64,000 nt of DNA from NCBI GenBank assembly GCA_037903475.1, contig JBAJFG010000068.1, forward strand, positions 682,001 to 746,000, written 5' to 3'. The position numbers and the translations under genes were made by a program. Of the stretch, positions 1 to 12,100 are shown in pieces. Origin of the DNA: Ancylostoma caninum. Lineage: Eukaryota > Nematoda > Chromadorea > Rhabditida > Ancylostomatidae. Below the pieces are notes generated by a model. The model was not told the DNA's origin. It worked only from the letters and a program-made list of their open reading frames with translations, and made no database searches. The number at the start of each line of letters is the position of its first letter. Position 1 is the stretch's first letter.

Positions 1-106
1 GATCTGCTGATGTTACAGATAATTAATGATGCATTTTTCATGACCGGTACCGGTTCAATTTCAACATAAATCTCCTGTATGTTTCACTGACAGTCTTAGT
101 GTTTAG

Positions 107-3100
107 GAGGGCTGAGGATGAGTGTCAATTTCGAGATGAGACTGAGAAAGGAGAAGTTTGATAGAAGTGATTTCGTTCTTACACCATTCGTAATGATGTT
201 GGCGCACATCCTGATAACGTCATCATTCACCATTATTCCTGCGGAGGAACAAAACTCACATTTTAAGCATCTGGTATCATTTTTCACGTCTTCAAACTTT
301 TATTACGTGACGTCTAAGGGAATGTGTATTCATTAGAATTCTTTTTATGAGAGCATAGATGTATTCGCATTGCAGCAGATGACGACGGGATTGTCACCAT
401 GTCTATATTGGTTTGCTACGTTGCTATACGATATTTTCATTGCATTTCTGGTGTGCTTAATGGTTCTGTTCGTTCTCTTCTTCTTCGACTGGAGCTTTTC
501 TTTCAGTTTCTAGTAGGTTCTAAGGGCTTCATCAAGTTTTGTTAGCTAGCGGAGCTTTATAAATTTTGAGAGAATGAACGCATTAGATACGGATGCTGAA
601 CATTAGGGCGGAGCGAGCAAAACTCACACTTTGCTTTCGCTTTTTATTCATACTTTCACTACTGGTTCTCACACCTTGGAATGTCCACATTCAGAATTCC
701 GCTGGGGCCATAACAAGAACCTATAGACTTTTTGATGATGGTGGAAAACTATTTCAGCCTCCTCTCTACTTTGTACTGTGTAATAAACTTGCCGCTGGCG
801 TACTTGGTGTCGACATTACTCAGCACAACGGGAGTTGCCTTCCTGTTCTTCGTCATCTTTCAGTCGCTTGCCTTTATTCCTCTTTTCCTTGCCCATGGCA
901 TTCTGCCACTTTTGGTAAGAATCTTTTTGTTGCTCATAAAAAAACTCGCGAAGGATTTTATAAATGCATTTTTTACCTTCTGCCATCTCATTTATGAACC
1001 TCCAGGTCCATGGCAGGCTGCGAATATTGTATACACAGGGTGCTCCAGAATTTTAACGCACCTAAAATGAGTCTGTAGAAAGGGCAAGATGCGAAAACGT
1101 CCTACTTATGCGTATGGAAAATAAAGCCCATTTCCTTGCGACGGCAAGAAATTCGCTGTTGATCGTGGGCTTTGTTCCTGATCTTGCACAGATGAGGCTC
1201 TAGAAGTTTGGTAATTCCGTGAGCAGTACTGCAGCTCGTACACTCTTGGTGGCCTGAGTGGGGTAATATGTACAGGAGACTGAAATCCACGCTTCAAAAA
1301 TGCCACACCTTGCTAGTGTGGAGTTCCTCTTCGGGATTCCGTGACACTAGACCTGTAGAATTTTCATGCCCGGCTCTAGAGCCAAACTCTATCAAACTGC
1401 GCTTGGATTTATATTGTGGAAACTGAGCCGAGCAAGAAAATGTCTCATGAGAACATCGCATGGAGGAGAAACGATGACATGAGGAAATTTTCTGTAGTAG
1501 AACACAAATACATTCCCTTGGCGAAAACGCGGCTGATTCGCGAACAGTGAACAAACTGCATGTGGCACTTGTAATCTGAGACCTGCCTTACTTCTCATAA
1601 GTGCATGAAGTTGCTGGAGGCTAACCTCTTTGTAGCATGGAACAAAAATGGAAGTGCTTCGCTTGAGGCGCTTAGGCATTAATCTCCGGTAGCATCATGG
1701 TGGCCGCTTTCACAGGAATGAAGCTCACTCCAAACAAGTCTAGCTTTTGGTGTTCGTTATGGGCTTTCATCCCAGATTGACGTGCATAAGATTTCTTCTT
1801 CGGATGTTGTCTCATTTACAGAATAATTCTGGAGCGTCAATATCTATGACGGGCTCCGTAGATGTGTCGGTGAATCTGGCATTTTGAAGGGCGGTAGGAT
1901 ACATAGTTGCGTCTCAGGGACTTCTTCCCTAAGACGCTATTACAGAATCAATTTCATCCTTACGGAATGCGTATCAAAGCGTTTGCTTTCCAAATATCAC
2001 CAATTGGTTATATCGTGTACCCCGGGAAGGGTTAAGAATCCGAATTCCTGCTCCATAAGACATTGTCCATCCATGATATGGCCTTTAACGGTTGCTAATA
2101 TCAGTATATACGAGAAAGTATACTGGCATTAGAACATTAGTGCTGTAGAAGAACTTACAGCTTAAAGGCAGTGTCTCACCTCATGAAGGGTAACGAGACA
2201 TCAACGGAATCTGGTCCTACTCAACGCATTGATTTCAATAATGTGCTTGTTATCTGAGAGAATGGTCAAAAACCCCTGGTTCTTTTTTTGTTTTCTTTTA
2301 TATTCAAGGTGATTCCCCTCATAGAACTTGTGCAGACAACTGTCCCAGTCTGGGAACAAATGTGTGCCCCTTTATATACGAAAAAAACTTTAATTTCTCT
2401 TTTTTTCTCCCTCTAATTTCTCGCAAGCTGCGTAGTTTGCCGCAACCTCGACACGAGTTGAGAGGCGAAAACCCAGCTCGCAGCAGGTGACTCCGCGCCG
2501 CAACTTGCTAAAAACTGTAGAAACCGTTCTAAGAAGCAAGAAAAACCAGAGCAAGTAGGCAAGTATGGCGGTGCTGTGAAACCATGCCGCAACCTCAGCA
2601 AATTTTTGCCGAAGAATGGAGCCTCTCGTTCACTCCGAAGAATCCCGTAACTTATGGGATTTTTCACGTTTTCCTGAAACTTAAAGTGCATCTGCGCTCA
2701 GCAACTCGCATCTATTTGTCTGACGTGAGAATCTCGAATGCGGCCGCTAACGTGACACACTGCCTTTAAGGAGAGCAATGCTTGTCAAGGCAGGAGACAC
2801 TTGACGCACTCTATAGATCAGAGTTTCTTGTGCTATGGCAATCATATCACTCATTACCTGCATCGCTGCACATTTCTAAGATAGCCTGAGCTTTACGAGT
2901 CTTAAAGGCAGCGTCCCACCTCAAAATCGATTCTGAGAGTTAAGAGTGAAAAGAATTCCAAGGAGCTAGTGATCACAACCGTATACTTGATTCCATGCAA
3001 AACTGCTGAAAAACCCCATTTCCGAGCATGATTTCTAAGAAGCCTTCGGGCAGAACCGAGGACAGAGCTAAGTAACTTTCCGAATAATTCGCTCCAGGAA

Positions 3101-6100
3101 GCGCACCTCCCGTGGAAATTCGTATTCCTTGTGAGAGTTCCTGATCAACTCCCTAACAGAAAAGGAACTGTCTTTCATGTCAGACTAGCAAAGGAATTCA
3201 TGTCCGGAAAACCTGCAATTCCCTGGCTCCGGAGCCATTACGAGATTGCAGGGTTTCCGCCCAACGTACTCCATTGCTCGAAGCAAATGGAGAGCAGTTT
3301 CTATTCCATGAGGGAGTTGATAAGGAACTCTCACTAGGAATACGGATTTCCGCAGGAAGTGCCCTTCCTGGGGTGAATTATTCGGAAAATTTCTTGGCTC
3401 CGCCCAAAGACTTCTTGGAAATTGTGGCTCGGAAATGCGGTTTTTCAGCAGTCTTGCATGGAATCACGTATACAACTGTGATCACCAGCTCCTGGAGATT
3501 TCTTTCCACGTCGGAATCTCAGAAATGATCTTGAAAGCAGTGTCTCACCTCATGTTGAGTTTCGAGATATCAACAGATTCAGGTGCAGCTCGAGACGCTG
3601 ATTCCAATGACTGATGTCTGAAAACCCCCTCAAAAACCCCTAATTCAAGGCAAAATTAGATACAGAAGCGGACGAGTTTACTTGGTAAGAAGCTAGCAAA
3701 AGCGGAGCTGAGAAGCTAAGATTGCACTTCAAAATGAATTTTTCAGCAGCAGGTATTATAAAACAAACAAACATTTCCGTGTTGAAAAACCATGTCGCAC
3801 TCTCAGCAAGCTCTCGCTGCTGAATGAACCCCCTCGTCCACTGGTTGACAATTTCGAAATTCTCGGCCAAAGAAACCCGTAACTTATGGAGTTTTCGACA
3901 TTTCCACGAAACTTGAAGTACATCTTTGTGCTTAGCGGCTTGCGTATGTTCGACTGAGATGGGAATCTTGAATGCGGCCCATGAGCTGAGACAGTACCTG
4001 GGCTGCCTTTAACCAGAGATCCTTCTCTGCTGTGGCATGATTACGAAGGCGAGTTCTAGTGAACTGAGCCTTGTTGCTGTCACAAATATCAAAGTATGAA
4101 GCATGGCGCAGCTCCTCTTTCCTCTAGTGTCCTACGATGTACGCATGCATCGATTATACACAATACCAAACGATTTCGTATTTTAACTGGCCAAGGTGTT
4201 AGAATCTAAGTTGACCGATCATTCATTAAGAATTTGTTCAAGGGCTCATTCGTAGCATACATCTACCCCAGTCTTGCCTTCATGTCAGCAATCGTTGACG
4301 AAACAGGAAAGAAGAAGCTCCTCAACTTTGGTGAGTCTATTTTCCTTCTCTCAAAGAGATAATTCTTTGTCCATCGAAAGAAGAAGATGCATCGCATCTA
4401 TCTAAAAATGCTTGTGCTTATAATCATTTTGAATTCATTTCTGATGAACGAGTTTTTGGGAGTTGGTAATAGGACATTCTTACATATACGATATGATAAA
4501 CGATATCACATGGTACGCACACTTCGACAGCCACGCCAAACCCTTTTTCCCTTATTAGAGGACGAGAAAATGCCTTTTCCAGTGTTTGGACTCTATCTAA
4601 CGTGACATTTGGGAACGGAACCATTAAGGGAATAGCATATGATTAGGTGCTTACTCAGTGTGTATACGTGTTTGTGTTTATGAATTGAAGTTCCAAGGCG
4701 TTGTGTAGGATGGAGGAAATGTTCTACGACGGGTCCACTACTTCGTGAGGGATGCGCAAGTGCCTAGAATGAGAAGTTATGTTTATAGAATGTTTTTGTT
4801 CACATAGCCTCCCCTCCTGTGTTGAGCTGTTCTGCCTGGATATACCCAAGACTTCCAGCATGTGTACCCGACAACACCCCTACACCGTGTGTTATGACAT
4901 GCGGGGAATCGTAAATATAAGATCGTTATGAAATGATTGGGACACTCCACTGAATATTTTTTCTTGCATACTTTCAACGTGACTTACTTCCAGGATGTAT
5001 GAGTATTTGATAGCCTGTGCCCTTTTTTCACTCAGGCACGAAAATGTAGGAGCAGCCAATTTTTGTACGTCATCATGTGGAGCGCCAATGAGTGCCAGGT
5101 GAACAACAACATCATGGCATTTGCGCCAGTGCTCTGGAGCCGCGCAATTGTGAGATGTCAGTTCTAAAGCTTTGTTTCGGGCGATGCATCTTCTCAGAAC
5201 CATTTTCTTATTTGATGATCTTCCGAGTTCAAGAGCAGATTATGCTCTGCCAGACTCCCTGGCAAGTGGCGTAATCGGCAACATCAACATCGATAATATT
5301 TAAGTGAGGGCGACGGCCATCGGAGAACAGAGACATCAACGTGTTGAGATGCGCGCTTTGCTATACAAAACGTACCCTCACATGGCTCTTTTGACTCGTG
5401 TGCAGCATAAGGAGCAGAGCAGGCATGGTCCACCGTACCAGACATGCCGATCTTGCTTGATCTAGCTCACTTCGATTAAACCCTAGCCCGTTCGGTGGAG
5501 CTCTCCTTAGCCGAGCAGCTCTTCTTCAACTCTGATGATTCCCAATCATTGACGGATGACTTCGTTCTACCCTAATTCTAGGCATCGACTATGTCTCCAT
5601 TAGCTGGCTGCGGTTGCTGGGTGCGCATGGTGATTACAGTGGATCCTGAAGATTTCTAACAAAAGAGAAAAAGTTCTCTGTTAGAATTCTTCAGGATTTA
5701 GCTGAGGACCAACTAAAGTTTAGTGTTTCTCATTCATCTCCTGACGAGCTGATTTCATATTTATCTCATTGTCAGCTAAATAAAATTGAACTAGTTTTGC
5801 TACACATTGAAAACATTTAATGGTAGTGAAGTTGAGATGAGGAGGGTGGAGGTGGTGTAAGGAAACAGCGGGACCGGAAATAACGATTTTCTCTCATTTG
5901 GGCATTTATCCAATAGCTGACTGTTGAGATCTAATTAATTCTTCAGACATCTACTCCAGTAGCTGCCCCATCAGAGGTAGCAGACGTGTTTTGATAGGAA
6001 CTCAATAAATTCTGCTTATATTACCTAAGGTTTACTATCTGTTGTAGTGAATCTAAAATCTCAATGCCTTTTCCTCTCACATTACATTCTGTGTGATAAG

Positions 6101-9100
6101 TGACATTGTGACCTTCTCAAAACGTACATTGGAATAAATCAAATAAATAATTTTGTTTCCAGCACCCAGCACTTACTATATTGTTCTAGCCAGTAATGGC
6201 GTGATATATCTGCTACTACTTATATTGTATGAATTTCATTTTCACACCTCGATAATGCAATGCATCAAGACAAAGAAATTCTCAGAGGTTGAATTTTTGT
6301 GAACTCTGAAGCTTTCGAGTTACGACCGGCATCGTAATAAATATTTTCAAGTCATTCGATGTACCCTATGGAAATGATGTGATTGAAGAGAGGGCTCGTG
6401 TTACGAGGCCGAGCGGATTTGATACGATCCTGGTGGTCAAGGTAAACATTGTTTACATTATTATGTTTGACATTCGCTATTTATGATTTGTGAGTGCTGT
6501 TTATCATTGTTTAGAAGATTATTTCGTGATATATGAGTCATGAAATACTACAGAAAGGTTATGTATAAATGGCAGGACTTCTACTGTGTATTTTCGCTTC
6601 TCATTGCATTGATACCAATGCATCAGGCAAACATAATCCCCCCATGAGACCATTTAAACAAGTGCAATTTATGCTGGATGTGCGCGTCAGCCATGCGTCA
6701 GACATTCAGGATCTGTTAGTGCGGCATGTGCATACTGAATAAAAATACCACACGGCTGCCGAGGCTGCGAACGCGTGCGTCTGACCTGCGTGTGGGCTGC
6801 GTTGGGACTGCGGCTGGGTTTATCGTTTGCCTTAAGACCTATGAGATGCACTATCTACTGCCCAATATCCAAATGAATGAGAATTTGGCAATGTCCGATC
6901 TCTGAAACATCCTTTGGCCGTTCTACGTGGTCACATAACCGCGGCGTAAATAAGTAAATAAATAAATAAATAAGTAAATAAAATCCTGGTTCAACGGCAT
7001 ACTGTTTGCTGTAACAGAAACGAGGCTTTTCGGTCATTGCTACAAACTTCAGAAACTCGTCAAATTCCGCAAAAACATTTGTGCGGTCAAGAACTTCACG
7101 TTTGGATTGGACAAGGGCGATGTGTTCGGTCTCGTTGGCATGATTGGTTCCGGAAAGTCCACATTATTTAGTTTGATATCTGGTGTGGAGCGGCCTTCTA
7201 GTGGTAGCGTGTTGATACATGGCAAGAGATCATATACCGTTCCGGTGCGTTCGAATACTAACAGATAGCTGAATGATTTGCAACAATTTTTATTTTCATC
7301 CTTTTAATTTTTTTCCCGTGCTGACTTATTGTTTTCATAATCAGTGTGTGCTTGTAGATGATGGGATTCTGTGCTCAGTATGACTCACTATTTCCGGCAC
7401 TGACATGTCGTCAGAATATCATAATCATTGCTGGAATGCTTGGTAATGATGGCTAATAATGTTTTGAATTCGTTCAAAAAAAGCGTCGAATGTATTGCTT
7501 TTGAACAACTGATTGGTCTTATATCTCGCGTTCTTTTTTGCACCGTGCGAGCGCTCCGAAATCATGGCCCGCCCTGCGAGCGCTTCACCCAAGTTCTTGG
7601 AAATGATAGGAGATTACGTGGGATGTATTATCCCTTAGAATTACGTGGGATATAATATCCCTTGGAGTTACATTTTTGAAATCGGCAGCTTGCCAGGTGT
7701 GCCTGCTTTCATTCCAATCGACGGCAGCAGCGACCAATGTGGGTTTTCCATTGTTGGCCTATTTGTGTATTTGTAACGCAGTTTTGTTGTGTTTTGATAC
7801 AATCTACATTCAATGTAATTTCGTCTGTGATTGCATCTAGTTACTTTCTCTCGATGTATCGTTCTATTCTTTGACATTTCTTTTTTGTCATTACTTCCAT
7901 TTAGGTCTCATGAGAAGGAAAAATCCCAATAACAAGTTTGGGAGGGGGGGGGGGGGTGAGAGAAGGCGTTATCAAATATTCCCGCTTTGGTTGGCACTGC
8001 TGTCGTCGTTTGAGATCGACGGCAAAAGTTACCGAAACCGCGATAGGAGTATAGCGGCAGCATGATCGAGCCTGCTTTATTTTCTGCATCGTTCTCCCTT
8101 TTTCCAATGTCTTAGGACTTGATATTTGAGCAGGAGGGTCCTATAATGTGAAATACTGTGTGAAACACTGCACTGTCATTGTCCTAACGGTCGTCGAGAG
8201 CAAGCTTTTCGGTCACCGCAGTAGCTCGCAACGGGAAGCAAGAGCGCTCGCAAGGTTTACCATGTCTCTCGAGTCCAGAATAGTCTCGTTTTGTATGTAA
8301 CCGATCCAAAGCAGTGATTCGAGAAACATGACAAACCGTGAGAGCCATTCTCCGCAACTGTGCGTCTCCATGTAAGCCCTCTTCAATAACCGTACCACTG
8401 GCTTGACGGGGAGCGCTTGGACGGTCATTACAGGGCGCTCGCACTCTTCCAACGTCTGAGTAGCTCAAATCAGGCCACGTCAGTCAAACCTGGAACCTGA
8501 CATTTTCCAATGTTTAGGATACCGCAGCGTTCGCAAGAAAGCTGATAAACTTATTGGTTATCTGGGTCTCAGATTGCATGCTGGAAGAGTAACTGCTCAG
8601 TGCAGGTAAGGTTTTTGTTCTAAGAGTATTCATTGTTGTTTTTGCTCTATGTTGTAGCAGAAACATGTTAGAAAAGGAATTATGAATCATGGTTTATGAT
8701 AGAATTTCTGATCCCACGCCCTCGTCCGTATGCGGAGGGGATCAAGAAGTCTAAGTCGTGTGATTGTTGGCAAGACGGAGTCTGATGACCGAGTCTTGGA
8801 GACCTCAAGCTCCTAAACCTTCATCAGTCTACTCCACATTTCTATCGATAGGGTCATAAAAATCACTAGAAATCCTTCTACAAGTGAAAAGTACGGAAAG
8901 TAAGCGAAGCAAAAGGAAGGAAAGCGAATGCGGCGTGATAAGTAGCCTGCGAGTCCTGTAGTTCAACTCTGTACAGTCCGTAAACTCCATGGGTAGCATC
9001 GTCGCGGCCATATTGTGAGAGTATAACTTGTCCATATCTGCATTTCGAGTTCAGTTGGAAAGCGTGAGCATTGCTACGGTACATAACGGCTACAGAAAGC

Positions 9101-12100
9101 AGATAAACATTGTATAATCACAAGTGGTACTGAAGCGCACTCATCTAAGCTGAAAATAGTTGAGCAGCCTAGTTGTTGATAATCTTAATAAATTATCAAC
9201 CTTCAATGTATTGTCTACTCCTAGGAATAAGGTTGTCCTTGAAATGTAATGTTTAACAAGGATATATTGTAGGCATTGGTAAATACTTAAGATACGCCAG
9301 GTCAGCTTTTGATAGCACTTATGTTGATACTCCTGGCGGCCATTACTTTCAAATAGGTGTCTTTTGTACCGATATGAGCATCTAGGGCAACCACGCCCAC
9401 ATCGTTCGCATAAAAGGCCCTGGATGCTCAGTCTAGATTCGTCTTAGTCGTCCCTATCGTCAGTTGCAGCTGTCTAAGCCAGGGAACCCTTCGTGGAGTG
9501 GACTGAGGCGGATAGTAACTCTGAGCAATAAACAGTTAAAACAGCTCTATTAACTGCAGAAATCCATTGGGCTTACCAAACGAGTTCAATCGCTACAATT
9601 CAACCACAACGCGCACGTAGTGGTTGAATTTTGAACTCCTGATTTGAGATTCCACGGATGGAGTTTATAGACCATATTCTAGTTGGCAGCCTATAATATT
9701 ATGTATTTATGTTATGTATCAGAGAACCAGTTCGCCATAAGCGTTAAAAAGCATCAAAACCACATTTTAATGTGCAAATTATTGATGAAAGTAAAATGAT
9801 GCAATATTTCCACTGATTCTTGGATTTTTTCTCCGGCGAAAAAAGTTCTTCTTCTAACGGTCTGTGCAGATTGTCAGATGGCACGAGTCTTTACTCTACT
9901 GCTCTCAGATCAATACAGCACCCAGGTTTTACATGAGCACATAGCATAGTAGCGAGTATAGGGGACTTTACACCAATTGCGTGCGGCAGTGGCGCGCCAG
10001 ACGCGCACACCTACCTGCGAAGGGTTTTCCATTTAGACCTGTCAACGCGTAGGTTGCACGAGATACGTTCCCCAACCACGGCCAGAGCTTGCCGCGCACC
10101 GCGAGTCCTCTCGCTCTCTGCGTCTCTGATTAGTAACGGGTCCCTGTACTGCTTCCACCCACCACCCTCCTGTCTATGCTCTAGCCCCGCGCGGCCGCCG
10201 CAGCGCAGGTGGGGAACGTATCATGTAATCCAACGCGTCATGCAAATCCTAACACTGTTGCTATAGTTCTTGAGGACTATAGCACCCTGAGTCTCCATCG
10301 CTGGCGACTGTGAGTCCGGTGCGTATCGACTGTGGGCGGGGCGTCGTAGCTGCCGCCGATGTTGGCGACCGTAACGTCGATGCCCATCGATTGGCTACAG
10401 ACATCTGGAAAAAATTCAATGCAAAACTGATGCATTTGTCGTTCATGGTCGAAACCTATGCAAAGCGCAGTTGCTGAGATCCCCGAACGAGCACAACATG
10501 ATGGAGCACAAATCTTAGCACCAATTTCAACATAATGCAAAACTTTTCAGTGAAGGCCAAAAGAGGCGCATCAGTGTAGCACTAGCACTACTGACTCGAG
10601 CAGATGTAATAGTCATAGATGAACCGACTAGAGGAATTGATCCTATTGTGAGTGGAATTTCTTATCTGGCTTTGATTACCAAACTCGGTAGATGTTGACC
10701 GTCCTTATAATCAGACATTATGTGCGCGCAAATACACCACCATCCTCTCCTCCCCTCTACCAATCCTTAACCTTACTTAGATTTTTGAAATCCATGGTTA
10801 GAGAAGAATGATCTTGAAAAGTACTGTTCTGCAGATCAAAGATCTCTAACTGCTAATAACCAATTTCCAGTGAGTTTCCTTTCCTCATGAATTGGAGAGG
10901 TAGATTAATACATAATTTTTGTGCAGCCTGCCTGACTTCTACAGTCGGGTCCGGCAGTCACTGCAAATGGGCGCCGGCGGGCGCCGGCCGCCGCCACCCT
11001 CCGGCGCCCCGGTATTAATGAGCTATAAATCACTCGAGCTTGGGAGAAAGCGAAGAAAAATACAATTTTAGTCCATAGTAGACAGAGTGCAGTGGATATG
11101 TTAAGACTATAAAACAGAGGACCATTTTCACAACTTTCACGTTTTTTTCATTTTAGTGATTTTCATGGGGAAAGATTTCTGAATACACAATAAGCGAAGC
11201 CAACTCTTCCATTTTCTGCTATAGTACACTGCTTCCTGAATACAAAAATGGCCGTTATTCTTCTATAGATGGACACAGTACTCCAGTTATCCCATCTGAA
11301 TAATAAAGCTCATCCATTTCGGGATCTTCAGAAATAATTGAAATCCGTATAAATTGTTCCATATCCATTGCAAAGTGGTTCTACCGCTGTCATTTATCTT
11401 TCGTGGAGCAGTCCTTTACGGCGGAGTTACTTTCTCCCGGTTTCCCTCAACTTTGAAAAAGTGGTTTTTCACTATTACTTACACTATTACTATTACACTT
11501 ATCGTAGTTTATCTTCGAAAAAGTTTTCCACTATTACTTACAGTTACACCTATCGTAGTTTATCTTCGAAATTTATGCAAAACGTTGCCGGATGCCTTCC
11601 TGGACTACCCGAAGGAGATCACGGGGGACGTTCCAAGCAGTGAACCCCAAACACTGCGATACTTAACTCTGGATCTCCAGCGGAGTGGAACCAGCGATAG
11701 GGACAGATTGCAATCTGCCGCTCAAACCACTGAGCCATCCGGGCTACTTTTTATGTTGGAGTTTGTTAGATAACTGCAGCAGTCGTAGGCAGCATACTAT
11801 ATGTATTTGCAAAACGGGGTCACAGGGCAGGATTCGATCCCCTGACCACCACAACGTCGATCATTCGCTCAACCCACTGAGCTATGCGCGCACGCGATGC
11901 AACGCACAGATGGTGTCCGCTATTACTTACACTTACACTTATCGTATTTAGTTTATCTTAGAAATTTAGGTGAAAAGGGAGTTGGGTGGGGCCAGTCCTG
12001 TGAAGCCTAAGCCTAAGCCTTAAACCCATTCTTAAGCATAGGGTTAGGCTTATCTACCCTGTCTACTATGGACTAAAATTGTATTTTTCTTCGCTTTCTC

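Noticed and set aside
11354..11951. Plus-strand frames of about 90-140 codons, with near-copies at 31893-32409 on the minus strand
   Set aside because: They are frames within the two copies of the tRNA-bearing TIR element. Their similarity reflects repeat identity, and they run antisense through the tRNA-like segments.
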